Assembly: GCA_035567895.1 (NCBI GenBank)
Contig: DATMPC010000014.1
Span: 1 to 64,000 of the forward strand
Source: Terriglobales bacterium
Lineage (GTDB): Bacteria > Acidobacteriota > Terriglobia > Terriglobales > Acidobacteriaceae
DNA length: 64,000 nt
Direction: 5' to 3'
Part shown: positions 42,514 to 49,201 of the stretch, piece after piece
Position numbering within the stretch: position 1 is the stretch's first letter
Layout of the letters: each line of letters opens with the position of its first letter
Position numbers and translations under genes: made by a program
Notes under the pieces: generated by a model
What the model was told of the DNA's origin: nothing
The model's database searches: none
Seen by the model: only the letters and a program-made list of their open reading frames with translations

Positions 42514-43013
42514 TCTTTTAGCTCCTCAATCCGTTTGCTCTGGGTTGCGCGAGTCGAATTGGACTGCTTGTGCAGCTTGACCACGGTTCCTCCCTCTTCA
42601 AACTGAACTTCGTCCATCAACGCTTGCATGAGGTAGATACCGCGGCCGTGAGCTGATAGCCGGTTCTCGGGTGCCGTTGGATCCGGCACTAGGCGGCTAT
42701 CAAAACCTTGTCCCAAATCCCGAATTGTGACTAATACTTCTCCATCCTGGCTGCAGCGGGATGCGACGTAGACGCGCTTCTCGGGGTTTTCATGGTTGCC
42801 GTGGACGATCGCGTTCGTAAGCGCCTCACGCAAAGCGATTTCGATGTCGACTTCGCTCCCATCCTCACTTCGGAACCTCCTGATAAAGCGCATCAGTTGA
42901 TCGAGGAACGGAGAGATGGCTTCCACCTGGCTCGGAATGGACTGATGCAGCTCGACGAACGGACTGAATTGGGAAGTTGAAGGCTGGCCGATAAACGATT
43001 GTGACTGAGCCAT
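42510..43013 (-). CDS. RsbW-like anti-sigma factor / serine kinase
   Basis: The 167-residue protein has the GHKL ATPase motifs: N-box EIALREALTNAIVHGNH, G1-type IRDLGQGFDSRL, G2-type HGRGIYLMQALMDEV. This is the fold of SpoIIAB/RsbW partner-switching kinases that bind a sigma factor and phosphorylate a STAS antagonist. An ECF-like sigma (41711) and a STAS protein (48459) are in the same sigma-54-controlled set and are candidate partners. AGGAG lies 9 nt before ATG 43013. Confidence 0.88.
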   Translation of the reverse strand: MAQSQSFIGQPSTSQFSPFVELHQSIPSQVEAISPFLDQLMRFIRRFRSEDGSEVDIEIALREALTNAIVHGNHENPEKRVYVASRCSQDGEVLVTIRDLGQGFDSRLVPDPTAPENRLSAHGRGIYLMQALMDEVQFEEGGTVVKLHKQSNSTRATQSKRIEELKE

Positions 43014-43092
43014 GGCTTGCGACTCCTGTTGTAAGTCTCCGTGCCATCACTGCAAGAAGTGACCGGTTCTCGACACTGAAGATCGTTAACAT
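43000..43092 (-). pseudogene. Relic of a STAS-gene start behind P2
   Basis: ATG 43092 begins LTIFSVENRSLLAVMARRL, resembling the start of the STAS protein at 48459 (LKISVIDNRTQRRLILEGKL). The frame then overlaps the RsbW-like gene without further similarity. It is probably a by-product of copying the promoter cassette. Confidence 0.45.
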
Positions 43093-43119
43093 CTGATTTC
43101 CTTTACAGTTCGGATAGAG

Positions 43120-43134
43120 GCAATGCGCATGCCA
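43120..43134 (-). promoter_or_regulatory. Sigma-54 promoter P2
   Basis: TGGCATGCGCATTGC with exact 10-bp GG-GC spacing and preceding TT. It faces the RsbW-like gene. Confidence 0.82.
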
Positions 43135-43203
43135 AACTCTTGCTGCCGCAAGTGAATGAATTGTCGTCATGGACAGTGAGAGTGGTTTTGGAATGGTTGA
43201 AAC

Positions 43204-43214
43204 TGTCGATGACA
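43204..43214. promoter_or_regulatory. Activator site (UAS) for P2
   Basis: TGTCGATGACA, a palindrome with TGTC/GACA arms, 70 bp upstream of P2. It is the most diverged of the five sites but lies at the same distance. Confidence 0.6.
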
Positions 43215-43265
43215 AATTCGGCAACTACCCGGACGGCGCTGGTTATGCGTCCAGGTCAAGCGTGT

Positions 43266-43514
43266 TCAGATCTGTACATTTCTTGGTTCCGGAACTGAGA
43301 CGCCGAGTTCCTTAGTTTTAGCCGGACCCAGTGCGTTAGCGATGGCGAACCTCGGGCTACTCGATTGAGTCCTTAGGATTCGGTCGCGCCTGCCCTTGGG
43401 GCGACCCTTATCGTGAGGATGTCCATAGATGGCTTTCAAAATGTTCAACAGTTCTGACGGGTCCATATTTCCAAATCTCCGCTGAATGAAGTTGTTTTGC
43501 TGCTCGCTGCTCAT
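43266..43514 (-). CDS. Small hypothetical protein
   Basis: The 82-residue product contains MDPSELLNILKAIYGHPHDK and a basic stretch (GRPKGRRDRILRTQ). No family is recognised. ATG 43514 lacks a clear ribosome site; a longer frame to 43691 overlaps the next gene and has no coding character. It could be second in the P3 transcript. Treat as tentative. Confidence 0.35.
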   Translation of the reverse strand: MSSEQQNNFIQRRFGNMDPSELLNILKAIYGHPHDKGRPKGRRDRILRTQSSSPRFAIANALGPAKTKELGVSVPEPRNVQI

Positions 43515-43618
43515 TTTCGAAAAAGCAAACAATCGCAGAGAGTTAGGACGCGCGGAAGAGTGTGGTATTGGAATTTCATGGCGCTTTTTGGGAAATGGCG
43601 AAGTCAAAAGAGCAAGTC

Positions 43619-43822
43619 TCACAGGGTGCGAACGTACAGGCACAGACCGGAAATCAGCAAAAGCGCAAACAGAAGCGCGATGATGATCCACATCCCATCG
43701 CTACTTCTTTGGTCTCTTTCTGCACGCTGTAAATCGGGGTCTAGGTAATGGATTTCGTTCCAAAGATCTATGCTGTTTCCGGGCTCTTCGCTGATGGCAT
43801 CTCTCGCCAAGTTCTTTCGCAC
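43619..43822 (-). CDS. Small membrane protein behind sigma-54 promoter P3
   Basis: The 67-residue protein has an acidic N-terminal half (ARDAISEEPGNSIDLWNEIHYLDPD) and a C-terminal membrane helix (MWIIIALLFALLLISGLCLY). GTG 43822 follows GGAGGTAACGCAG, a good ribosome site. It is the first gene downstream of P3 and so likely part of the sigma-54 response. The function is unknown. Confidence 0.62.
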   Translation of the reverse strand: MRKNLARDAISEEPGNSIDLWNEIHYLDPDLQRAERDQRSSDGMWIIIALLFALLLISGLCLYVRTL

Positions 43823-43920
43823 CTGCGTTACCTCCGCTCGAGGATTAAGACCTAAATGAGGGCCCGCGAATTCCAGACGCTATTGAAGATCAGCCCCTTT
43901 TGCTTACGCACCCCACAAAA

Positions 43921-43935
43921 GCAATACATGTGCCA
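43921..43935 (-). promoter_or_regulatory. Sigma-54 promoter P3
   Basis: TGGCACATGTATTGC, the best match of the five to TGGCAC-N5-TTGC, preceded by TT and followed by a T-rich stretch. It faces the small membrane protein gene. Confidence 0.85.
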
Positions 43936-44003
43936 AACTTACTGCCCGCAAAACAATGAATTTCAGTGCAAAAGTTCAGAAGTAGTGATGGAAGAGCCGA
44001 GAG

Positions 44004-44014
44004 TGCCGACGGCA
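44004..44014. promoter_or_regulatory. Activator site (UAS) for P3
   Basis: TGCCGACGGCA, identical to the P1 site, 69 bp from P3. It also lies 142 bp upstream of the activator gene on the other side and might mediate autoregulation. Confidence 0.72.
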
Positions 44015-44155
44015 GATTCGACTGCTAAGGTGGGGCGGATTGTGCTTTCAAGGTCACTGCTGTCGCCTGGGTAGCGCAGAAAGCTGCGACCTTTAGCGGA
44101 ACAAAATCATCTATCCTGCGGGTAAATTTGACCTGCCAGCGGAACTGATCTCTCC

Positions 44156-45820
44156 ATGAGGGACATGAGCACAGAGCCCATCATCGCGGGTGCAAACAAC
44201 GGGGAACGTCGCGAGACTCTCCTTGGTTTGAGCGATACCGCCCGCCTGCAATTGCTACTGGACCTGACGAAACGAATCACGTCGAACCTACAGCTTCGGG
44301 AAGTATTGCGCGCCATCGCAGCGAATGTTCGTGAGGTCATTCAGTGCGATGCCGTTGTTATTTCGCTGCCGGATATGTCATCAGGGACGGTCAGGGTATA
44401 CGCTCTTGACTTTCCTAATAGTAAGGGGCTCATCGCGGAAGAGCAGATCGTCGCAATGTCAGGCGCGGCCAGGCGAGCTCTTGAAACTCTGGGACCGGTG
44501 ACCTCATACACCGACGACGACGTTTCTCCTGAGATTCGCGACATGATACTCGCCGAGGGTTTAAAGACCCGCTGTTTGATTCCTCTTATTAATCACAGCC
44601 GTGTGGTTGGCTTTCTGGGAATTATGCGGAAAACGGAGGATGCTTTCACGCAAGAAGATATAGAGTTCCTCACCCAAGCATCCGGGCAAATCGCGATTGC
44701 CATTGAAAACGCCGTGGCATACCGCGAGATTTCGGACCTTAAGGACAAACTAGCCCAGGAAAAGCTCTACCTCGAAGAAGAGATTCGCAGCGAGATGGGC
44801 TTTGAGCAGATCATCGGAAGCAGCACAGCGTTGAGACATGTGTTGGAGATGGTTAACACGGTTGCTCCCACTGATTCCACAGTCTTGCTGCTCGGTGAAA
44901 CCGGAACGGGAAAGGAATTGATCGCTCGCGCGATTCACGAACATAGCCGACGAAAAGACCGGACTTTCGTGAAGCTGAACTGTGCTGCGATTCCTACCGG
45001 TCTGCTGGAAAGCGAATTATTTGGGCATGAAAAAGGAGCATTTACGGGGGCCATTTCCCAGAAAATCGGACGCCTGGAGCTCGCCGACCACGGCACTCTG
45101 TTTTTGGATGAAGTCGGTGACATTCCCACTGAGATTCAACCGAAGCTCTTGCGAGCATTGCAGGAGCGGGAATTTGAACGACTGGGAAGCACTCATACCC
45201 GGAAGGTGAATGTCCGTCTGATTGCGGCTACCAATCGAGATCTCGAAAAGATGGTTGCTTCTCGAGAATTTCGAAGTGATCTGTACTACCGCCTGCATGT
45301 ATTTCCGATCCGAATACCACCGCTGCGGGACAGAAAAGAAGATATTCCGCAACTCGTGAGTTACTTCGTCCAGAAGTTTGCAAAGCAAATGCAGAAGAAG
45401 ATTGAAACGATTTCGCCGGCGGTAATGAAAGGGCTGACGGCTTGGGAATGGCCTGGCAATATCCGTGAGCTGGAAAACTTCATGGAGCGGGCGGTGATTG
45501 TAACGCGCGGCAAGTCGCTTGAGGCTCCCCTCGGAGAGCTCCGAAAGACCACTTATGAAACGCCAGCTCCTGGCAACGCGCAGTCTTCACAGCAGGACAT
45601 CGCTGACATCGTCAAAGAAACGATCCACGCGCTGAATTCAAAAAAGACTGTGATGAATGATTACGCAACAAGACAACGAGAAGAAATTGTACGTGCGCTC
45701 ACCGATAGCAAGGGGCGCGTCGGTGGAGAGGATGGCGCTGCCGCACGCATGGGCACCAAACGCTCCACTCTCCTTTCTCGTATCAAAAAGTTTGGCATAG
45801 ACCCCAAGCAATTCGCCTAA
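44156..45820 (+). CDS. Sigma-54-dependent transcriptional activator, FhlA-like (GAF-AAA+-Fis HTH)
   Basis: The 554-residue protein has an N-terminal GAF sensor domain (about residues 30-195). Its AAA+ domain (225-460) carries Walker A GETGTGKE near 245, the sigma-54-contacting GAFTGA near 293, Walker B TLFLDEVGD near 314 and LYYRLHVFPIRIPPLRDR. The C-terminal Fis-type HTH (about 503-548) reads REEIVRALTDSKGRVGG and GTKRSTLLSRIKKFGI. It uses ATP to open sigma-54 holoenzyme at -24/-12 promoters. Five such promoters with matching upstream palindromes surround the gene, so it is their probable activator. No receiver domain is present, so the signal is probably a ligand of the GAF domain. Start ATG 44156 or 44165. 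Confidence 0.94.
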   Translation: MRDMSTEPIIAGANNGERRETLLGLSDTARLQLLLDLTKRITSNLQLREVLRAIAANVREVIQCDAVVISLPDMSSGTVRVYALDFPNSKGLIAEEQIVAMSGAARRALETLGPVTSYTDDDVSPEIRDMILAEGLKTRCLIPLINHSRVVGFLGIMRKTEDAFTQEDIEFLTQASGQIAIAIENAVAYREISDLKDKLAQEKLYLEEEIRSEMGFEQIIGSSTALRHVLEMVNTVAPTDSTVLLLGETGTGKELIARAIHEHSRRKDRTFVKLNCAAIPTGLLESELFGHEKGAFTGAISQKIGRLELADHGTLFLDEVGDIPTEIQPKLLRALQEREFERLGSTHTRKVNVRLIAATNRDLEKMVASREFRSDLYYRLHVFPIRIPPLRDRKEDIPQLVSYFVQKFAKQMQKKIETISPAVMKGLTAWEWPGNIRELENFMERAVIVTRGKSLEAPLGELRKTTYETPAPGNAQSSQQDIADIVKETIHALNSKKTVMNDYATRQREEIVRALTDSKGRVGGEDGAAARMGTKRSTLLSRIKKFGIDPKQFA

Positions 45821-46067
45821 TCGGTCGTTTTCGATTCTTGCATCGAGATTCTTGCATCTGCCTCGTACTAAGCAGCCTCGACATAAAAGCACATCAGTAC
45901 CGTTTGCGGTAGCGAATGGGTGCTGTGGTGCCAGGCGCAGTAAGAAGAAAACAACTCTTTCACCACTTCGCAGACCGTACTGACCAGTATCGCGACTAGG
46001 CCAAGTCCGAACCACAGCAACCTTGAGAATGGTGCACCGTCGCGTTCTCTCGCTTAGCTGACGAATC
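45821..46067. other. Intergenic region, no gene seen
   Basis: Contains ATTCTTGCATCGAGATTCTTGC (a short direct repeat, 45836-45859) and CAGTACCGTTTGCGGTAGCG (45896), which recurs at 63616. TTTCACCACTTCGCAGACCG (45958) also occurs in the small gene at 48141, again upstream of a UAS, so a longer segment was copied together with the promoter cassette. Confidence 0.5.
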
Positions 46068-46078
46068 TGCCGTCAGCA
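46068..46078. promoter_or_regulatory. Activator site (UAS) for P4
   Basis: TGCCGTCAGCA, 70 bp upstream of P4 and flanked by GAATC and GTTTCGGCT, the same flanks as in the other cassettes. Confidence 0.68.
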
Positions 46079-46148
46079 GTTTCGGCTATTCGGGGACTAC
46101 TCTCCTAGTCCCGCATTGAAAATTCATTGACTTACGGCTCCGCAGGTT

Positions 46149-46163
46149 TGGTATGCCCCTTGC
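46149..46163 (+). promoter_or_regulatory. Sigma-54 promoter P4
   Basis: TGGTATGCCCCTTGC with 10-bp GG-GC spacing and preceding TT. It drives the LTxxQ/DUF4136 gene group. Confidence 0.8.
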
Positions 46164-46185
46164 CTTATCGCAGCTGGGAGAAGTA

Positions 46186-46242
46186 ATGCTGAAGATCGCG
46201 CTCATCCATTCGGGTCGAGCGGCGAAAAGGAAATCACAGTAA
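46186..46242 (+). CDS. 18-residue leader peptide or STAS-start relic
   Basis: ATG 46186 after GGGAGAAGTA encodes MLKIALIHSGRAAKRKSQ. Its first four residues equal the start of the STAS protein at 48459. Its TAA stop overlaps the AAGGAG ribosome site of the next gene, so it could couple translation. It may simply be a remnant of cassette duplication. Confidence 0.4.
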   Translation: MLKIALIHSGRAAKRKSQ

Positions 46243-46253
46243 GGAGCTACAAA

Positions 46254-47051
46254 ATGAAAACTAACTTCATTCTCATCGCGATTGTCTTAGCGGTACTTAT
46301 ACCAATTACTTCATCCGCGCAGACCAAATCCGGAAACAGTAATACGAACGATGACATCGGAAGCGCCAATTCCGAACAGGTTGACGCTGTCTTGGCCACA
46401 CCTCCTGCAGTACCGCGCGGCCCAAAGCAACTGTTGCAGGACTATGAAACTGAAATGGCAGAGATTACGCATCGATTTTCTGCAACCCTCTTGCAAATTA
46501 CCGACGCTGTGCAGCGCGGAGAACTCACCAGCGAGCAAGGGCAGAAAATCAGTTCTGAGCAATACCAAGTGGCGCAGATGCAATTTGAGCTGCTCGGCGC
46601 CTGGAGTGCCATGTTGCAACAGGATCTGGATCGGGTTCCTGATCCTGGAGCTCCAGCGGCTTCCAGTCAGGCCGAAGATAACCAAGTCATCCTGGTAGCG
46701 CTGCCGTTCTCATCGTTTCAGCTGAATCCTTCATTGGCAGAATATTTGGACTTGAGCCAGGCGCAGGTTGAACGCATCGAGCAAGTGATGGCACGAGAAC
46801 GCCGAAGTCTTCAGCCGCTGATCACAGAGCTGCAAGCAACAAGGGAGAAGTTGTTGGCTGCGGACCCAGTCCACACCAGCGGCAAGGACCTCAAAGCACT
46901 TGCCAACGCACAAGCAGGACAGTTGGCGAAGTTGATCGTGGCCAACGAACGTATGCAGTCGGAGATCTACAAGCTGCTCACTCTAGAACAGCAGCACAAA
47001 CTCAACGATTTGAAACGCGGCGCTGAATCGTCGACCCTTGCAAAAAAGTGA
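46254..47051 (+). CDS. Periplasmic helical protein, LTxxQ (Spy/CpxP)-like
   Basis: The 265-residue protein has a signal peptide (ILIAIVLAVLIPITSSAQ) and long amphipathic helices. The C-terminal half has LDLSQAQVERIEQVMARERR and KLLTLEQQHKLNDL, matching the LTxxQ repeat of Spy/CpxP-type periplasmic chaperones. Such proteins respond to envelope stress. AAGGAGCTACAAA precedes ATG 46254. It is the first full gene behind sigma-54 promoter P4. Confidence 0.75.
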   Translation: MKTNFILIAIVLAVLIPITSSAQTKSGNSNTNDDIGSANSEQVDAVLATPPAVPRGPKQLLQDYETEMAEITHRFSATLLQITDAVQRGELTSEQGQKISSEQYQVAQMQFELLGAWSAMLQQDLDRVPDPGAPAASSQAEDNQVILVALPFSSFQLNPSLAEYLDLSQAQVERIEQVMARERRSLQPLITELQATREKLLAADPVHTSGKDLKALANAQAGQLAKLIVANERMQSEIYKLLTLEQQHKLNDLKRGAESSTLAKK

Positions 47052-47137
47052 TCGAAGGGAGGTCACATGTTATCCGTAACGTTATGCGAATGTAAGCGAG
47101 TCAGGCGAAAAGCAATCCAAACTGAAAGGAGCTTGAT

Positions 47138-47659
47138 ATGAGATTTCGCAAAGTACCAGCCATTACCTTCTTGGCGATCCAGTTAGCAACCGCGGCCTTT
47201 GCTCAGCATGTCGCGGTTGATTATGACCATGCCGCAAACTTCAGACAAATCAAGACATATTCATGGGCGAAGCTTCATACTGCCGACCCCATCACGGATA
47301 ACCGTGTGAAAGAAGCGATTGACCAGGAGTTAGCTGCTAAGGGCTGGAGTCAGGTGTCTAGTGGCGGAGACGTTGCGCTTGTGGTGGTTGAACAAACGTC
47401 CGTGCGTGAGCAGTACGACAGCTTCTACAACGGGTTCGGCGGCCGGCGCTGGGGAGGCGGCATGGTAGACGAAACTACCACGGTCGACCACTACGAAGTT
47501 GGCACGCTGATCGTCAGCATGTTCGACGGCAACTCCAAACAGTTGATTTGGAGAGGAACAGCGAGTGGAGATGTGTCAGACAATTCCCAAAAGAAGATAA
47601 AGAGCCTCGCGAAGGTTGTCCAAAAGATGTTCAAGAACTTTCCGCCGAAAGCCGCATAG
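47138..47659 (+). CDS. DUF4136 exported protein
   Basis: The 173-residue protein has a signal peptide (ITFLAIQLATAAFAQ) and the DUF4136 pattern: VDYDHAANFRQIKTYSWAKL, DNRVKEAIDQELAAKGW, GTLIVSMFDGNSKQLIWRGTA. DUF4136 proteins are usually outer-membrane-associated lipoprotein-like factors; here no lipobox cysteine is seen. AAAGGAGC precedes ATG 47138. It lies 86 bp after the LTxxQ gene and is probably in the same transcript. Confidence 0.87.
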   Translation: MRFRKVPAITFLAIQLATAAFAQHVAVDYDHAANFRQIKTYSWAKLHTADPITDNRVKEAIDQELAAKGWSQVSSGGDVALVVVEQTSVREQYDSFYNGFGGRRWGGGMVDETTTVDHYEVGTLIVSMFDGNSKQLIWRGTASGDVSDNSQKKIKSLAKVVQKMFKNFPPKAA

Positions 47660-47735
47660 CTCGTGACGTGGGGTCACAGGCAAAGCCCGGACTCGCTTTG
47701 AGAACTTCGGGCGTCGTTTTACGAGGGATTGCTAT

Positions 47736-48091
47736 ATGTTGAGAAAGCTCATATTAATTTGTGCGTGCCTGTGCTCTATTCCTGCGCTCTGCCAATCCGC
47801 AGGCAGCACAAAATATCAGATCGCGACTATCGTGGCCGTCAATCCACATTCTACTATGCTGCCACCGATTCCCAGGCCCCAAGCTATGATCTCTCCGTGC
47901 AAATTGGGAACAGGATCTATGTCGTGTTGTACACTCCGCGGCTGGGATTGCAAACCGCAAAGTATGCGGCTGGCCGTCAGGTTCTAGTCCTGGTCGGCGA
48001 AGAGACGCTGACGTTCAACGATATTTCTGGAAATGCGGTCGAGGCGGCGATTCTGACTCACAGGATTGTTGCCGCCACCCGTACGCGTTAG
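47736..48091 (+). pseudogene. Secreted hypothetical gene with an internal frameshift
   Basis: From ATG 47736 the first frame encodes a signal peptide and start of the mature part (LILICACLCSIPALCQSAG, KYQIATIVAVNPHS). From about 47845 another frame continues with coding character (SYDLSVQIGNRIYVVLYTPR, YAAGRQVLVLVGEETLTFND) to 48091. Both halves fit one protein type common in Acidobacteria, so a one-base indel near 47840-47860 separates them. Sequencing error, decay or programmed shift cannot be distinguished here. Confidence 0.6.
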
Positions 48092-48140
48092 CACCTGCGG
48101 TCGGGCTCGTCCCTGTCGTTCACTCGGCAGAAGGAGAGAG

Positions 48141-48281
48141 ATGCGCCACAGTAACCTAAAGCACGGGTTTGCAGTGTCTGTCCCACTCGCACTTCTCATC
48201 GTCAATTACGTTTCACCACTTCGCAGACCGAAGGAAATGAGCGCTGGTGGAACCATCGCTCTCCTGCCACAACCGAAATAG
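48141..48281 (+). CDS. Small hypothetical membrane peptide
   Basis: The 46-residue product has a hydrophobic stretch (FAVSVPLALLIVNYVSPL) and follows AAGGAGAG directly before ATG 48141. No family is recognised. Part of its text is repeated at 45958, so it may belong to the duplicated promoter segment. Confidence 0.35.
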   Translation: MRHSNLKHGFAVSVPLALLIVNYVSPLRRPKEMSAGGTIALLPQPK

Positions 48282-48334
48282 CGACGCCCCCAACGACACT
48301 CTAGACACAAGTCTTCACGCTTTGCTGCCGAGTC

Positions 48335-48345
48335 TGCTGTCGACA
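48335..48345. promoter_or_regulatory. Activator site (UAS) for P5
   Basis: TGCTGTCGACA (reverse strand TGTCGACAGCA), 70 bp upstream of P5, flanked by GAGTC and GTTTCGGCT as in cassette 4. Confidence 0.65.
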
Positions 48346-48415
48346 GTTTCGGCTGTTCGACGATTACTCTCCTAGTCCCGGATTGAAAATTCATGCACTT
48401 ACGGCCGCGAAAGTT

Positions 48416-48430
48416 TGGCATGCACCTTGC
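48416..48430 (+). promoter_or_regulatory. Sigma-54 promoter P5
   Basis: TGGCATGCACCTTGC with 10-bp GG-GC spacing and preceding TT. It drives the STAS gene and probably the exporter operon. Confidence 0.84.
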
Positions 48431-48458
48431 CTTTATCCGAACTGCAGAGGCCAAGGAC

Positions 48459-48761
48459 ATGTTGAAGATCTCCGTTATCGACAACCGAACTCAGCGCAGG
48501 TTGATTTTGGAGGGCAAGCTCATCTCACCGTGGACCGCCGAGCTAAGGACCTTCTGCGAAAAACTCAGAGCGGACCTCGATGAGCGCGAACTGGTGATCA
48601 ACATCAAGCACTTAACAGCCATTAGCCAGGAAGGAGAGAACCTCTTGCTCGAGCTGATGAAGGAAGGCGTGAGATTCCGCTCCCAAGGCCTGTTTACCAA
48701 ACAAGTCTTGTCTCAACTCACTCGGAGACTTCGCAAAAACATGCAGGGGATGGAAAGATGA
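48459..48761 (+). CDS. STAS-domain (anti-anti-sigma-like) protein
   Basis: The 100-residue protein has the alternating strand/helix layout of STAS domains: LKISVIDNRTQRRLILEGKL, ELVINIKHLTAISQEGENLL, GVRFRSQGLFTKQVL. The phosphorylated serine of SpoIIAA would fall in the TAISQEG loop. It could be the antagonist of the RsbW-like kinase at 42510. ATG 48459 lies 29 nt after the P5 -12 element, with AAGGA just upstream. It is the first gene of the exporter transcript. Confidence 0.72.
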   Translation: MLKISVIDNRTQRRLILEGKLISPWTAELRTFCEKLRADLDERELVINIKHLTAISQEGENLLLELMKEGVRFRSQGLFTKQVLSQLTRRLRKNMQGMER

Positions 48762-48776
48762 AGGACCAGATCGGGA

Positions 48777-49007
48777 ATGCTACAACAAACAACTACGAGA
48801 CGGACGAGCACTGTCAGAGGAGCGTTACGGAGCAAATGGCCAGTCTTTACCTGTCTGACTTTGTGTTCACGGACGACGTTTGCCATCGTCTTAGTGCTCG
48901 TCATTTCGGCCTCAGTGCTGTATGTGATCGCGTGGTCAATCGCTCTTCAGGCGATCGATTCATTCATCACGGCTCTGGCTGCGGGTCTCCTTGCCAGAGC
49001 AAAGTAA
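48777..49007 (+). CDS. Small hypothetical membrane protein
   Basis: The 76-residue product has a charged start and a long hydrophobic region (FAIVLVLVISASVLYVIAWS, then an Ala/Leu-rich helix). The ribosome site is weak. The competing frame through the same region, which runs into the TolC-like gene, has no membrane or signal character. It is probably a membrane component between the STAS gene and the exporter. Confidence 0.45.
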   Translation: MLQQTTTRRTSTVRGALRSKWPVFTCLTLCSRTTFAIVLVLVISASVLYVIAWSIALQAIDSFITALAAGLLARAK

Positions 49008-49201
49008 TCAGCGATCCGGGCATTCGCAAGCCTGAAACAGGAACTCCCGAAGGAATGTGCACCGAATATCTGCTTTCACGACCCGTGCCAGTAATACGCC
49101 TGAGGCGACAAGACGACCCATTGGCTTCCTCCCCTGGTCAACCCTGCCAATGTCGTGCCTCAGGCGCATTATGGGCACGATTCGAAAAGGGAATCAGGAG
49201 A

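Noticed and set aside
48758-49201. Upstream extension of the TolC-like protein to ATG 48758
   Set aside because: The extra 148 residues have no signal peptide or family match, while ATG 49202 has AGGAGA and a proper signal peptide.
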